A stretch of 6,241 bases of DNA from Oscillospiraceae bacterium (GTDB lineage Bacteria > Bacillota_A > Clostridia > Oscillospirales > Oscillospiraceae): positions 1-6,241 of the forward strand of contig JAFQPT010000003.1 in the NCBI GenBank assembly GCA_017411665.1, written 5' to 3'. Both the position numbers and the translations under genes were made by a program. Below the pieces are notes generated by a model. That model made no database searches. It saw nothing but the letters and a program-made list of their open reading frames with translations, and had not been told where the DNA came from. Below, in pieces: positions 1 through 4,508 of this stretch (positions are counted from its first letter, which is position 1; each line of letters begins with the position of its first letter).

Positions 1-9
1 AGGTGCATG

Positions 10-44
10 AAAAGTAACGCCAACCGCACGGTAGCGTTACTTTT
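10..44. terminator. Bidirectional hairpin terminator downstream of tnpA
   Basis: AAAAGTAACGC (10-20) pairs perfectly with GCGTTACTTTT (34-44) around a 13-base loop. Read on the plus strand it is followed by a run of six T (41-46), a good intrinsic terminator for transcription entering from the left. Read on the minus strand it begins 4 bases after the tnpA stop codon and ends in TTTT, so it can also end the tnpA transcript. Part of its loop and outer arm (14-29) is exactly complementary to the tnpA leader. Confidence 0.75.
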
Positions 45-47
45 TTA

Positions 48-563
48 TTACCTATATTTTATTCTGCTATCTGAAGGGATCTCTGGCGAATCATCATCTT
101 CTATACTCTTTGCATCTTTGAATGGGTCTTCGTACTCTTTGAAACTCAGTTGATCCATCATTTGATCTTCCATCTCTTGATTTCGGATATACTCCTCTAT
201 TGCCTTTTTGTTGCCTCCTACGGTACTTACATAGTAGCCTTTCGCCCAAAATACTCTTCGACCATACTTATACTTCATATTAGCATGTCTTTCGAATATC
301 ATCAAAGTACTCTTTCCTTTTAAGTATCCCACAAAATCCGACACTGCCAGTTTTGGTGGAATACTCACAAGCATATGAATATGGTCTGGCATTGCATGAG
401 CTTCTATAATCTCTACTTTTTTGTACTCGCACAGTTTTCTGAGAATTATCCCAATATCCTTTCTCAACTCCTTATAAATCACCTTTCTGCGATACTTTGG
501 CACCAGTACTATGTGATATTGACACTTCCATTTTGTGTGTGATAAACTTCTTTCGTCCTTCAT
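48..563 (-). CDS. tnpA: IS200/IS605-family Y1 transposase TnpA
   Basis: Single-strand DNA transposase that cuts and rejoins the element ends through a 5'-phosphotyrosine link. The 171-residue product shows the family landmarks: the N-terminal KWKCQYHIVLVPKYRRK stretch (11-27), the HUH metal-binding motif as HIH at 61-63 in MPDHIHMLV, and FWAKGYYVSTVGG (105-117) leading into the helix EEYIRNQ, where Tyr125 is the expected nucleophile. Nothing needed for catalysis appears missing and the frame is intact, so the copy may be active. The acidic tail after about residue 140 makes it slightly longer than the usual 130-155. I chose the ATG at 561-563 because AAAGGAGG lies 7 bases upstream. An in-frame ATG at 606-608 would add 15 residues encoded by the leader hairpin and has no such site. 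There is no tnpB in the window. Confidence 0.95.
   Translation of the reverse strand: MKDERSLSHTKWKCQYHIVLVPKYRRKVIYKELRKDIGIILRKLCEYKKVEIIEAHAMPDHIHMLVSIPPKLAVSDFVGYLKGKSTLMIFERHANMKYKYGRRVFWAKGYYVSTVGGNKKAIEEYIRNQEMEDQMMDQLSFKEYEDPFKDAKSIEDDDSPEIPSDSRIKYR
519..546 (+). promoter_or_regulatory. Candidate antisense promoter inside tnpA
   Basis: A perfect -35 box TTGACA (519-524) is followed after 16 bases by GATAAA (541-546), and TGT directly before it supplies an extended -10 motif. It points away from tnpA, toward its own start codon and leader. Part of the -35 match is dictated by the conserved Cys-Gln codons of the transposase, so chance and coding constraint are a possible explanation. 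Confidence 0.45.
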
Positions 564-635
564 GGATTGACCTCCTTTGGTGTTTTGTGCGGTTGGCGTT
601 ACCCGCATTTAGCTTACCAAAGGAGGTCTTTTATT
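553..635 (+). ncRNA. Candidate art200-like antisense RNA against the tnpA leader
   Basis: Transcription from the 519-546 promoter would begin near 552-554, cross the tnpA start codon and ribosome binding site, and meet the 13-bp palindrome (569-581 with 616-628), which on this strand is followed directly by TTTTATTT. That is an intrinsic-terminator shape and would give an RNA of roughly 80 bases fully complementary to the translation start of tnpA. IS200 encodes an antisense RNA, art200, of similar size and position that represses tnpA. Expression here is inferred only. Confidence 0.4.
569..628 (-). promoter_or_regulatory. tnpA leader hairpin sequestering the ribosome binding site
   Basis: GACCTCCTTTGGT at 569-581 and ACCAAAGGAGGTC at 616-628 form a perfect 13-bp inverted repeat. 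In the tnpA mRNA the downstream arm contains the whole AAAGGAGG ribosome binding site (571-578), so the fold would hide it. The 34-base loop holds a smaller 5-bp stem (588-592 with 603-607) presenting a 10-base loop. IS200 itself represses tnpA translation with an equivalent 5'-UTR stem, so the role follows from family knowledge plus an exact match in layout. Confidence 0.75.
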
Positions 636-664
636 TCCTCATCATCGCCATCGCTTCTTTTATT

Positions 665-683
665 CCACACGCATAGCGTGTGG
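665..683. repeat. Left-end hairpin of the IS (probable TnpA-binding site)
   Basis: CCACACGC (665-672) and GCGTGTGG (676-683) form a perfect 8-bp stem with a 3-base ATA loop. Its place upstream of tnpA, near where the element must end, fits the subterminal hairpin that IS200/IS605 transposases recognise in single-stranded DNA. It could also slow transcription entering the element, as the end hairpin of IS200 does. Confidence 0.6.
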
Positions 684-700
684 TTGTTTGTAAGCAAATC

Positions 701-730
701 AAAAAGGACGTTCACTTGAACGTCCTTTTT
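701..730. terminator. Bidirectional intrinsic terminator beside the IS
   Basis: A perfect 14-bp stem (701-714 with 717-730) with a CT centre, flanked by A5 on one side and T5 on the other, so it can work in both directions. It stops plus-strand transcription coming out of the IS region before the lipoprotein promoter. No gene adjacent to it in the window needs it, so it may belong to whatever gene lay to the left before the insertion. Confidence 0.8.
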
Positions 731-808
731 CTTATTTGAGCATTCGGCAAAATCAGAGAAACATCCAATTTCAGAATAAGGAGTTCTTTGTTTTTCCTTC
801 TGTTTTTC

Positions 809-837
809 TTGAGTCTGTGTTTTCTCCGTGCTATACT
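809..837 (+). promoter_or_regulatory. Sigma70-type promoter of the Ltp-repeat lipoprotein gene
   Basis: TTGAGT (809-814) and TATACT (832-837) are 17 bases apart, and TGC immediately before the -10 box makes it an extended -10. Transcription would begin near 843-845, giving a leader of about 26 bases before the ATG at 870. Confidence 0.65.
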
Positions 838-869
838 GATTGTATCAAACCGAGAAAGTTGGCGATTCC

Positions 870-2210
870 ATGAAACGAGTCATCGCATTATTGCTGACAC
901 TGGTTCTTTGCATTTCCCTGTGCGCTTGCGGCGGCGGTGCCAAAGAGCCCGAACCCACTCCCATTCCGACACCTACTCCCGTTCCGACTCCCAGCCCCGA
1001 AGAGCTGGCTGCACAATACGATGCCGAGATGGCTGCCGTAATCGGCAGTGATGACCGCGCTCCGCTGAGCGCAGGCAAAGCCGTCACCTACTGGGTCAAT
1101 TTGGATGGCGTCGGTATTTACAATAAGAAATGTCTGACTGATAAGTGGATTGCCGAATCCCCCGATGAAGCAAAGTACGTCATTCATTGTACGGAATCAA
1201 CCTCCAATGTGGGCTTCTATATCGGCTCTCTTGGCGGCAATGCATACAAGCGCTATGTGAGAGTTGAAATTAAGAATTCCGTATCGGGAGACACCCTGTA
1301 TGAAGAGCGCTTCGCCGGTGGAGAGCCTCCCGAAAGCATCACAGATGATTCTCAGCGTTACGGCAGCTATCCCGATGAAGAAGTCATCGCCCAGTGGATC
1401 GCTTCTGCGCTCGATGCTTGCACTGCGGAAGCATATAGCGCCGCACTCCGCGATGCCGCCATCCTTTTGGATTACACCAATTACAGAAAGGAAGGGCTGA
1501 AGCAGTCTCTGATTTCCGCGCACGGCTATGCACCGGACGAAGCCGATTATGCCGCAAATTACTGCGAAGCCGACTGGGGCGAACAGGCATTTGAATTCGC
1601 AAAAAAGCTCCTTGACTCCAATGACTATACCCGCAGCCAGCTGTTTGAGCAGCTGACCGTGCATCGTTTGTATACCGAAGAGGAAGCCAATGCCGCTCTG
1701 GATCGTCTGAACGTTGACTGGGATGTGTTGACAGACAAAGTACTCGAAGAAATCTTAGAAAAAGACTACTACTCCGAAGCTTCTTTGATTGACTACCTCA
1801 CAACACGCAAAGACTTCACCGTGGCAGAAGCCAAGGACGCAATTGCAAGTTGCAACATTGACTGGAATGAACAGGCAATGAGATGTGCAGACGATCTTCT
1901 CCACGGCAAATACGGGCTCGGATACACTCCTGAGACTCTGGTTTATTGGATGTATGAAACCATCGAGATGGGTGGCGAAGGCTTCACAGCGGAACAGGCA
2001 CAGTATGCGGCAGATCACATCAAGACTGACTGGAACGAACAAGCTGCAAAAGCACTTGCCAACTGGGTATCCTATTATGAAGACGGCTATTGGGACGAAA
2101 GTCTCTACGGCCCCTACAGCCAAGAAACCGTAATCTGGTGTATGACCGAAATCGACGGATTTACCAAAGAACAGGTAGAATACGCTCTGACAATTGTTAC
2201 CCTGCCTTAA
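870..2210 (+). CDS. Ltp-repeat lipoprotein (host cell surface-exposed lipoprotein family)
   Basis: A 446-residue exported lipoprotein. Residues 1-20 are a lipoprotein signal peptide (KR, hydrophobic core, lipobox LCAC), with Cys20 as the lipid anchor on the outer face of the membrane. A Pro/Thr-rich spacer follows (about 25-43), then a probably beta-rich domain (about 70-185) that I do not recognise, then five tandem repeats of about 48-58 residues (191-446). The first four end in DW at 236, 284, 332 and 388; the fifth ends at the C-terminus without one. The repeats have the pattern of the Ltp lipoprotein repeat (PF07553 type), small helix-turn-helix-like modules. Streptococcal phage TP-J34 Ltp uses such repeats to block DNA injection by other phages; the role of chromosomal members is unknown. 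I chose the ATG at 870 because it starts the signal peptide. Its ribosome binding site is weak (GAGAAAG at 852-858). It is monocistronic, with its own promoter and terminator. Confidence 0.85.
   Translation: MKRVIALLLTLVLCISLCACGGGAKEPEPTPIPTPTPVPTPSPEELAAQYDAEMAAVIGSDDRAPLSAGKAVTYWVNLDGVGIYNKKCLTDKWIAESPDEAKYVIHCTESTSNVGFYIGSLGGNAYKRYVRVEIKNSVSGDTLYEERFAGGEPPESITDDSQRYGSYPDEEVIAQWIASALDACTAEAYSAALRDAAILLDYTNYRKEGLKQSLISAHGYAPDEADYAANYCEADWGEQAFEFAKKLLDSNDYTRSQLFEQLTVHRLYTEEEANAALDRLNVDWDVLTDKVLEEILEKDYYSEASLIDYLTTRKDFTVAEAKDAIASCNIDWNEQAMRCADDLLHGKYGLGYTPETLVYWMYETIEMGGEGFTAEQAQYAADHIKTDWNEQAAKALANWVSYYEDGYWDESLYGPYSQETVIWCMTEIDGFTKEQVEYALTIVTLP
1440..2207 (+). repeat. Five tandem Ltp-type protein repeats
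   Basis: Coding repeats at 1440-1577, 1578-1721, 1722-1865, 1866-2033 and 2034-2207. The shared pattern is an opening helix with Ala/Leu (EQA..A..LL), an aromatic position (Y or D-Y), S/T then a Leu-rich helix, a hydrophobic-T-x-E-E/Q-A turn, then A-x-x-x-x-x-D-W. The last two repeats are longer through insertions before the turn (GYG-LGY, MGGEGF, and YYEDGYWDESLYG). The DNA copies have diverged, so this is old duplication rather than a recent tandem array. Confidence 0.75.
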
Positions 2211-2230
2211 ATCATATCAATTGAATATAC

Positions 2231-2260
2231 AACAGCGGACAGAAGTTTCTGTCCGCTGTT
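2231..2260. terminator. Shared terminator between the convergent lipoprotein and XRE genes
   Basis: AACAGCGGACAGA (2231-2243) pairs perfectly with TCTGTCCGCTGTT (2248-2260) around AGTT. It starts 20 bases after the lipoprotein stop codon, and its right arm overlaps the stop codon of the minus-strand regulator (2259-2261). The T-runs on both sides are short, so termination strength is uncertain, but the position between convergent genes fits. Confidence 0.75.
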
Positions 2261-2465
2261 ATTCTTCCTCTTCTATATATTCCATGATATCGGAAACTTG
2301 ACATTTCAGTATTTTACAGAACGTATCGATTGTATGTGTGCTGACACTTTCGTTTCGCTTGAGTCTGGTGATTTGCGCAGGACTGACTCCATACTTTTTA
2401 ATCAGCGCATACTGCGTAATTCCTCTTTCTTTCATCGTATTCCACAAATTATCGTATGAAATCAT
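2259..2465 (-). CDS. Small XRE-family (Cro/C1-type) HTH transcriptional regulator
   Basis: A 68-residue protein that is essentially one five-helix DNA-binding domain. The LWNTMKERGITQYALIKKYGVS segment covers the first helices, PAQITRLKRNESVS the recognition helix, and HTIDTFCKILKCQVSDIMEYI the closing helices typical of the many stand-alone Cro/C1 regulators of Clostridia (HTH_26-like). There is no ligand or oligomerisation domain, only an acidic EEEE tail. I start it at the ATG at 2463-2465, with GTGAGG 10 bases upstream, rather than at the TTG three codons earlier, which sits against that site. It is divergent from the second lipoprotein gene and faces a palindrome in the shared control region, so it probably regulates that gene and perhaps itself. 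The target is inferred from position only. Confidence 0.85.
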   Translation of the reverse strand: MISYDNLWNTMKERGITQYALIKKYGVSPAQITRLKRNESVSTHTIDTFCKILKCQVSDIMEYIEEEE

Positions 2466-2488
2466 AACACCCAAGCCTCACTTTCTAC

Positions 2489-2517
2489 TTGCATGTTAAC
2501 CGAATGTGATGTATATT
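2489..2517 (+). promoter_or_regulatory. Probable promoter of the second lipoprotein gene
   Basis: TTGCAT (2489-2494) and TATATT (2512-2517) are 17 bases apart, with a good -10 and a weak -35 box. The start of transcription would be near 2523-2525, inside the palindrome at 2517-2544. A poor -35 with an operator over the start site fits a regulated promoter. Confidence 0.5.
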
Positions 2518-2544
2518 AACATTAACCAATATCGGTTAATGTTA
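2517..2544. promoter_or_regulatory. Near-perfect 28-bp palindrome, likely operator for the XRE regulator
   Basis: TAACATTAACC (2517-2527) and GGTTAATGTTA (2534-2544) are perfect 11-bp arms around AATATC. A further TTAACCGA at 2496-2503 repeats the inner half-site, matching the reverse complement at 2532-2539. The palindrome begins at the last base of the -10 box and touches the AGGAGG site (2544-2549). Because transcription would begin inside it, a hairpin in the mRNA is unlikely and a protein-binding site in DNA is the better reading. It lies 52-79 bases upstream of the regulator's own start codon, so it could control both genes. Confidence 0.6.
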
Positions 2545-2556
2545 GGAGGAAAAGAT

Positions 2557-3045
2557 ATGAAAAAATTAGTCTCATTACTGTTGACATTGTCTATGCTATT
2601 TGCACTGTGTGCTTGCGGTGGCAGTACTGTCAAAGAACTCCCTGCAACCATCATCGACAACGAAGGAAACACCGTCGAAATGACTCACGATGAACTCTTA
2701 CAGGTAAATAAGGATAATCAGCTGAAATTTGAAAAACTCTATGGAGGCGCTGATATTACATTTATCGGAACAGTGAAAAACATCAAAACCGAGATTTACG
2801 CTGCTGCAACCGGAGTTTTGAGTAGCATTTGCTGGGACGAAATATATTTCGAAGAAGGTTGGAAGGTCCTCGTTCATCATGGTTCCTACGATGACATTTT
2901 GATGCAACTAAGTGCTGGCGATAAACTTCAAGTAGAATCTCAGATTTACTATGCGTTTATTAGTGTCGAAATCACTGGATGTGATGAATACGGAAGCAAA
3001 GGAAATGACGGACTGAAAATGCCTATTCTTACTCTCGTAAACTAA
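2557..3045 (+). CDS. Small secreted lipoprotein, possible OB-fold, function unknown
   Basis: A 162-residue lipoprotein whose signal peptide (1-19, lipobox LCAC, lipidated Cys20, then GG) closely matches that of the lipoprotein upstream. The mature part has a short linker, an acidic/Asn-rich helix (about 44-60), then alternating strands: ADITFIGTVKNI (65-76), EIYFEEGWKVLVHHG (95-109), GDKLQVESQIYYAF (121-134) and SVEITGCDEYG (136-146). The order 'strand with GTV, later GDKLQVESQI, then a strand ending in GC' resembles the tRNA_anti-like OB-fold found in many small Bacillota lipoproteins. This is a resemblance by eye, not a domain hit. The ATG at 2557 has AGGAGG 7 bases upstream and begins the signal peptide. 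It is monocistronic between a likely operator and a strong terminator. Confidence 0.8.
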   Translation: MKKLVSLLLTLSMLFALCACGGSTVKELPATIIDNEGNTVEMTHDELLQVNKDNQLKFEKLYGGADITFIGTVKNIKTEIYAAATGVLSSICWDEIYFEEGWKVLVHHGSYDDILMQLSAGDKLQVESQIYYAFISVEITGCDEYGSKGNDGLKMPILTLVN

Positions 3046-3072
3046 GGTTTATCAAAATTTCTATTTAGATTA

Positions 3073-3105
3073 AAAAAACACCCCGACAATGTCGGGGTGT
3101 TTTTT
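3073..3105. terminator. Bidirectional intrinsic terminator between the lipoprotein gene and uxaC
   Basis: ACACCCCGAC (3078-3087) pairs with GTCGGGGTGT (3091-3100) around AAT. The stem is extended by A5 pairing with T5, giving about 15 bp, and has an A-tract on one side and T-tract on the other. It serves both the plus-strand lipoprotein gene ending at 3045 and the minus-strand uronate operon ending at 3123. Confidence 0.9.
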
Positions 3106-3122
3106 ATTAATCGTTCAGCTTC

Positions 3123-4505
3123 TTACAGATTGAAGTATCTTTCTGCGTTCTTGACGGAGATGCCTTCGATGATGGTCTTCAGTGCCTTTTCGTCGTTTGC
3201 AAATTCGCCATTTTCTACCCAGTTTCCTACCAGCTCGCACAGAATGCGGCGGAAGTATTCATGACGGGTGTAGGACAGGAAGCTGCGGGAGTCGGTGAGC
3301 ATACCAACAAAGCCTGCCAGATAGCCTTCGTTTGCCAGGCTGACCATCTGGTCGATCATGCCCTGCTTGTGGTCATTGAACCACCATGCGCTGCCGTGCT
3401 GCATCTTGCTGACTGCAGTGCCGTTCTGGAAGCCGCCCATAACGGTTTCGATGGCTGCGTTGTCATTGGGATTCAAGGAGTAAATAATGGTCTTGGGCAG
3501 TTCGTCGGTTTCGTCCAGCGCGCCCAGGAATGCTGCCAGTTCACGGATGGAAGCGTTGTCGCCAATGGAGTCCACACCGCAGTCGGGACCCAGCTTGCGG
3601 AACAGTCGCTTGGAGTTATCACGGATGACACCAAAGTGCAGCTGCATAACCAGACCGTGGCGAGCATATTCCTTTGCCATAGCCAGCATCAGAGCGGTCT
3701 TGAACTGCTTTGCTTCCAGAGCGGTGGGCATTTCACCTGCCAGACGCTTTGCGAAGATTGCTTCTACTTCCGCATCGGTTGCGGGAGCATAGGGAACAGC
3801 GTCTACACCGTGGTCGGTGACGCGGCAGCCGCTTTCTACGAAGAATTCCAGCTTTTCCTTCAGAACTTCAACCAGCTTGCTGTAGCTGTCGATGTCGCCC
3901 AGCTTTGCCAGATAATCCAGATAGTCGGGCTTTTCCAGCGCAACAGCCTTGTCGGGGCGGTAGGAAGGCAGAACCTTCACGGAGAAGCCTTCTTCTGCCA
4001 GCTTGCGGTGCCATTCCAGAGTGTCAGCGGGGTCGTCGGTGGTGCACAGTGCCTTGACGTTGGAGTTGATGATCAGATTACGTGCGGACATGCCGGGTTC
4101 CTGCAGCTTTGCGTTGCACAGGTTCCAGACTTCTTCCGCAGTGTCGCCATTCAGAGCGCCTTCGTAGCCGAAGTAGTTGCGCAGCTCCAGGTGGCTCCAG
4201 TGATACAGGGGGTTGCCGATTGCCAGACCGATGGTTTCTGCCCATTTCTGGAACTTTTCACGGTCGGTTGCATCGCCGGTAACGTACTTTTCGTCTACGC
4301 CTGCAGAGCGCATCAGACGCCACTTGTAGTGGTCAGCGCCCAGCCATACCTGAGTAATGTTTTCGAACTTTCTGTCTTCATAGATTTCCTGAGGAACCAG
4401 ATGGCAGTGATAGTCGATAATGGGCATGGGTTCAGCGTAGTCGTGGTACAGGTGCTTTGCTGTCTCGGTGGACAGCAGGAAATCGCGATCAATAAAAGCC
4501 TTCAT
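3123..4505 (-). CDS. uxaC: Glucuronate (uronate) isomerase UxaC
   Basis: Cytoplasmic metal-dependent enzyme that converts D-glucuronate to D-fructuronate (and usually D-galacturonate to D-tagaturonate), the entry step of hexuronate breakdown. The 460 residues match the usual length of about 470 and the family landmarks are present: amidohydrolase-like metal motif DYHCHL (31-36, His33 and His35), HWSHLELRNYFG (102-113), CTTDDPADTLEWH (154-166), LHFGVIRDN (289-297), WWFND (374-378), GMLTDSRSFLSY (401-412) and RHEYFRR (414-420). No disruption is visible. The start ATG has GGAGG (4514-4518) 8 bases upstream, inside the last codons of uxuB, and the two genes are 3 bases apart, so translation is probably coupled. 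It is the last gene of the uxuA-uxuB-uxaC set and ends before a strong terminator. Confidence 0.97.
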   Translation of the reverse strand: MKAFIDRDFLLSTETAKHLYHDYAEPMPIIDYHCHLVPQEIYEDRKFENITQVWLGADHYKWRLMRSAGVDEKYVTGDATDREKFQKWAETIGLAIGNPLYHWSHLELRNYFGYEGALNGDTAEEVWNLCNAKLQEPGMSARNLIINSNVKALCTTDDPADTLEWHRKLAEEGFSVKVLPSYRPDKAVALEKPDYLDYLAKLGDIDSYSKLVEVLKEKLEFFVESGCRVTDHGVDAVPYAPATDAEVEAIFAKRLAGEMPTALEAKQFKTALMLAMAKEYARHGLVMQLHFGVIRDNSKRLFRKLGPDCGVDSIGDNASIRELAAFLGALDETDELPKTIIYSLNPNDNAAIETVMGGFQNGTAVSKMQHGSAWWFNDHKQGMIDQMVSLANEGYLAGFVGMLTDSRSFLSYTRHEYFRRILCELVGNWVENGEFANDEKALKTIIEGISVKNAERYFNL

Positions 4506-4508
4506 AGC

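Larger units (their letters stand above)
1..700 (-). mobile_element. IS200/IS605-family insertion sequence (IS200-like, tnpA only), outer ends not fixed
   Basis: One Y1 transposase gene without a tnpB partner, flanked by hairpins, is the layout of the IS200 group (elements of about 700 bp). The tnpA-proximal left end probably lies between about 684 and 702, just outside the 665-683 hairpin. On the minus strand this stretch contains TTAC (690-693) and TTGAT (698-702), both of which are known target motifs for members of this family, but I cannot say which, if either, was used. The right end lies near or beyond base 1. The hairpin at 10-44 does not resemble the left-end hairpin, so the right-end TnpA-binding hairpin may be off the window. 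These elements move as single-stranded DNA and make no target duplication, so the ends need comparison with an empty site. Confidence 0.8.
564..869. other. Gene-free interval between tnpA and the Ltp lipoprotein
   Basis: Holds, in order, the tnpA leader (to about 628), the left-end hairpin (665-683), the probable IS boundary, a bidirectional terminator (701-730) and the lipoprotein promoter (809-837). I see nothing recognisable in 731-808. An AAGGAG at 778-783 sits before an open frame beginning with TTG, but that frame runs out of phase into the lipoprotein gene and starts upstream of the promoter. I see no convincing promoter for tnpA here. Confidence 0.6.

Noticed and set aside
564..608. 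Upstream ATG start for tnpA adding 15 residues
   Set aside because: It lies in the loop of the leader hairpin without a ribosome binding site. The ATG at 561-563 has an excellent one and matches the family's N-terminus.
949..1001. CC-x-AC-rich short repeats as a DNA repeat or CRISPR-like element
   Set aside because: They simply encode the Pro/Thr stalk of the lipoprotein. There are no regular spacers, and I saw no CRISPR array anywhere in the window.
788..1051. 87-residue plus-strand frame with a hydrophobic start and AAGGAG upstream
   Set aside because: Starts with TTG upstream of the promoter at 809-837, then overlaps the lipoprotein signal peptide out of frame and becomes an Arg/Ser-rich shadow sequence.
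2506..2556. Upstream ATG start for the small lipoprotein
   Set aside because: It would begin before the promoter's transcription start and place 17 residues, encoded by the palindrome, ahead of a complete lipoprotein signal peptide.
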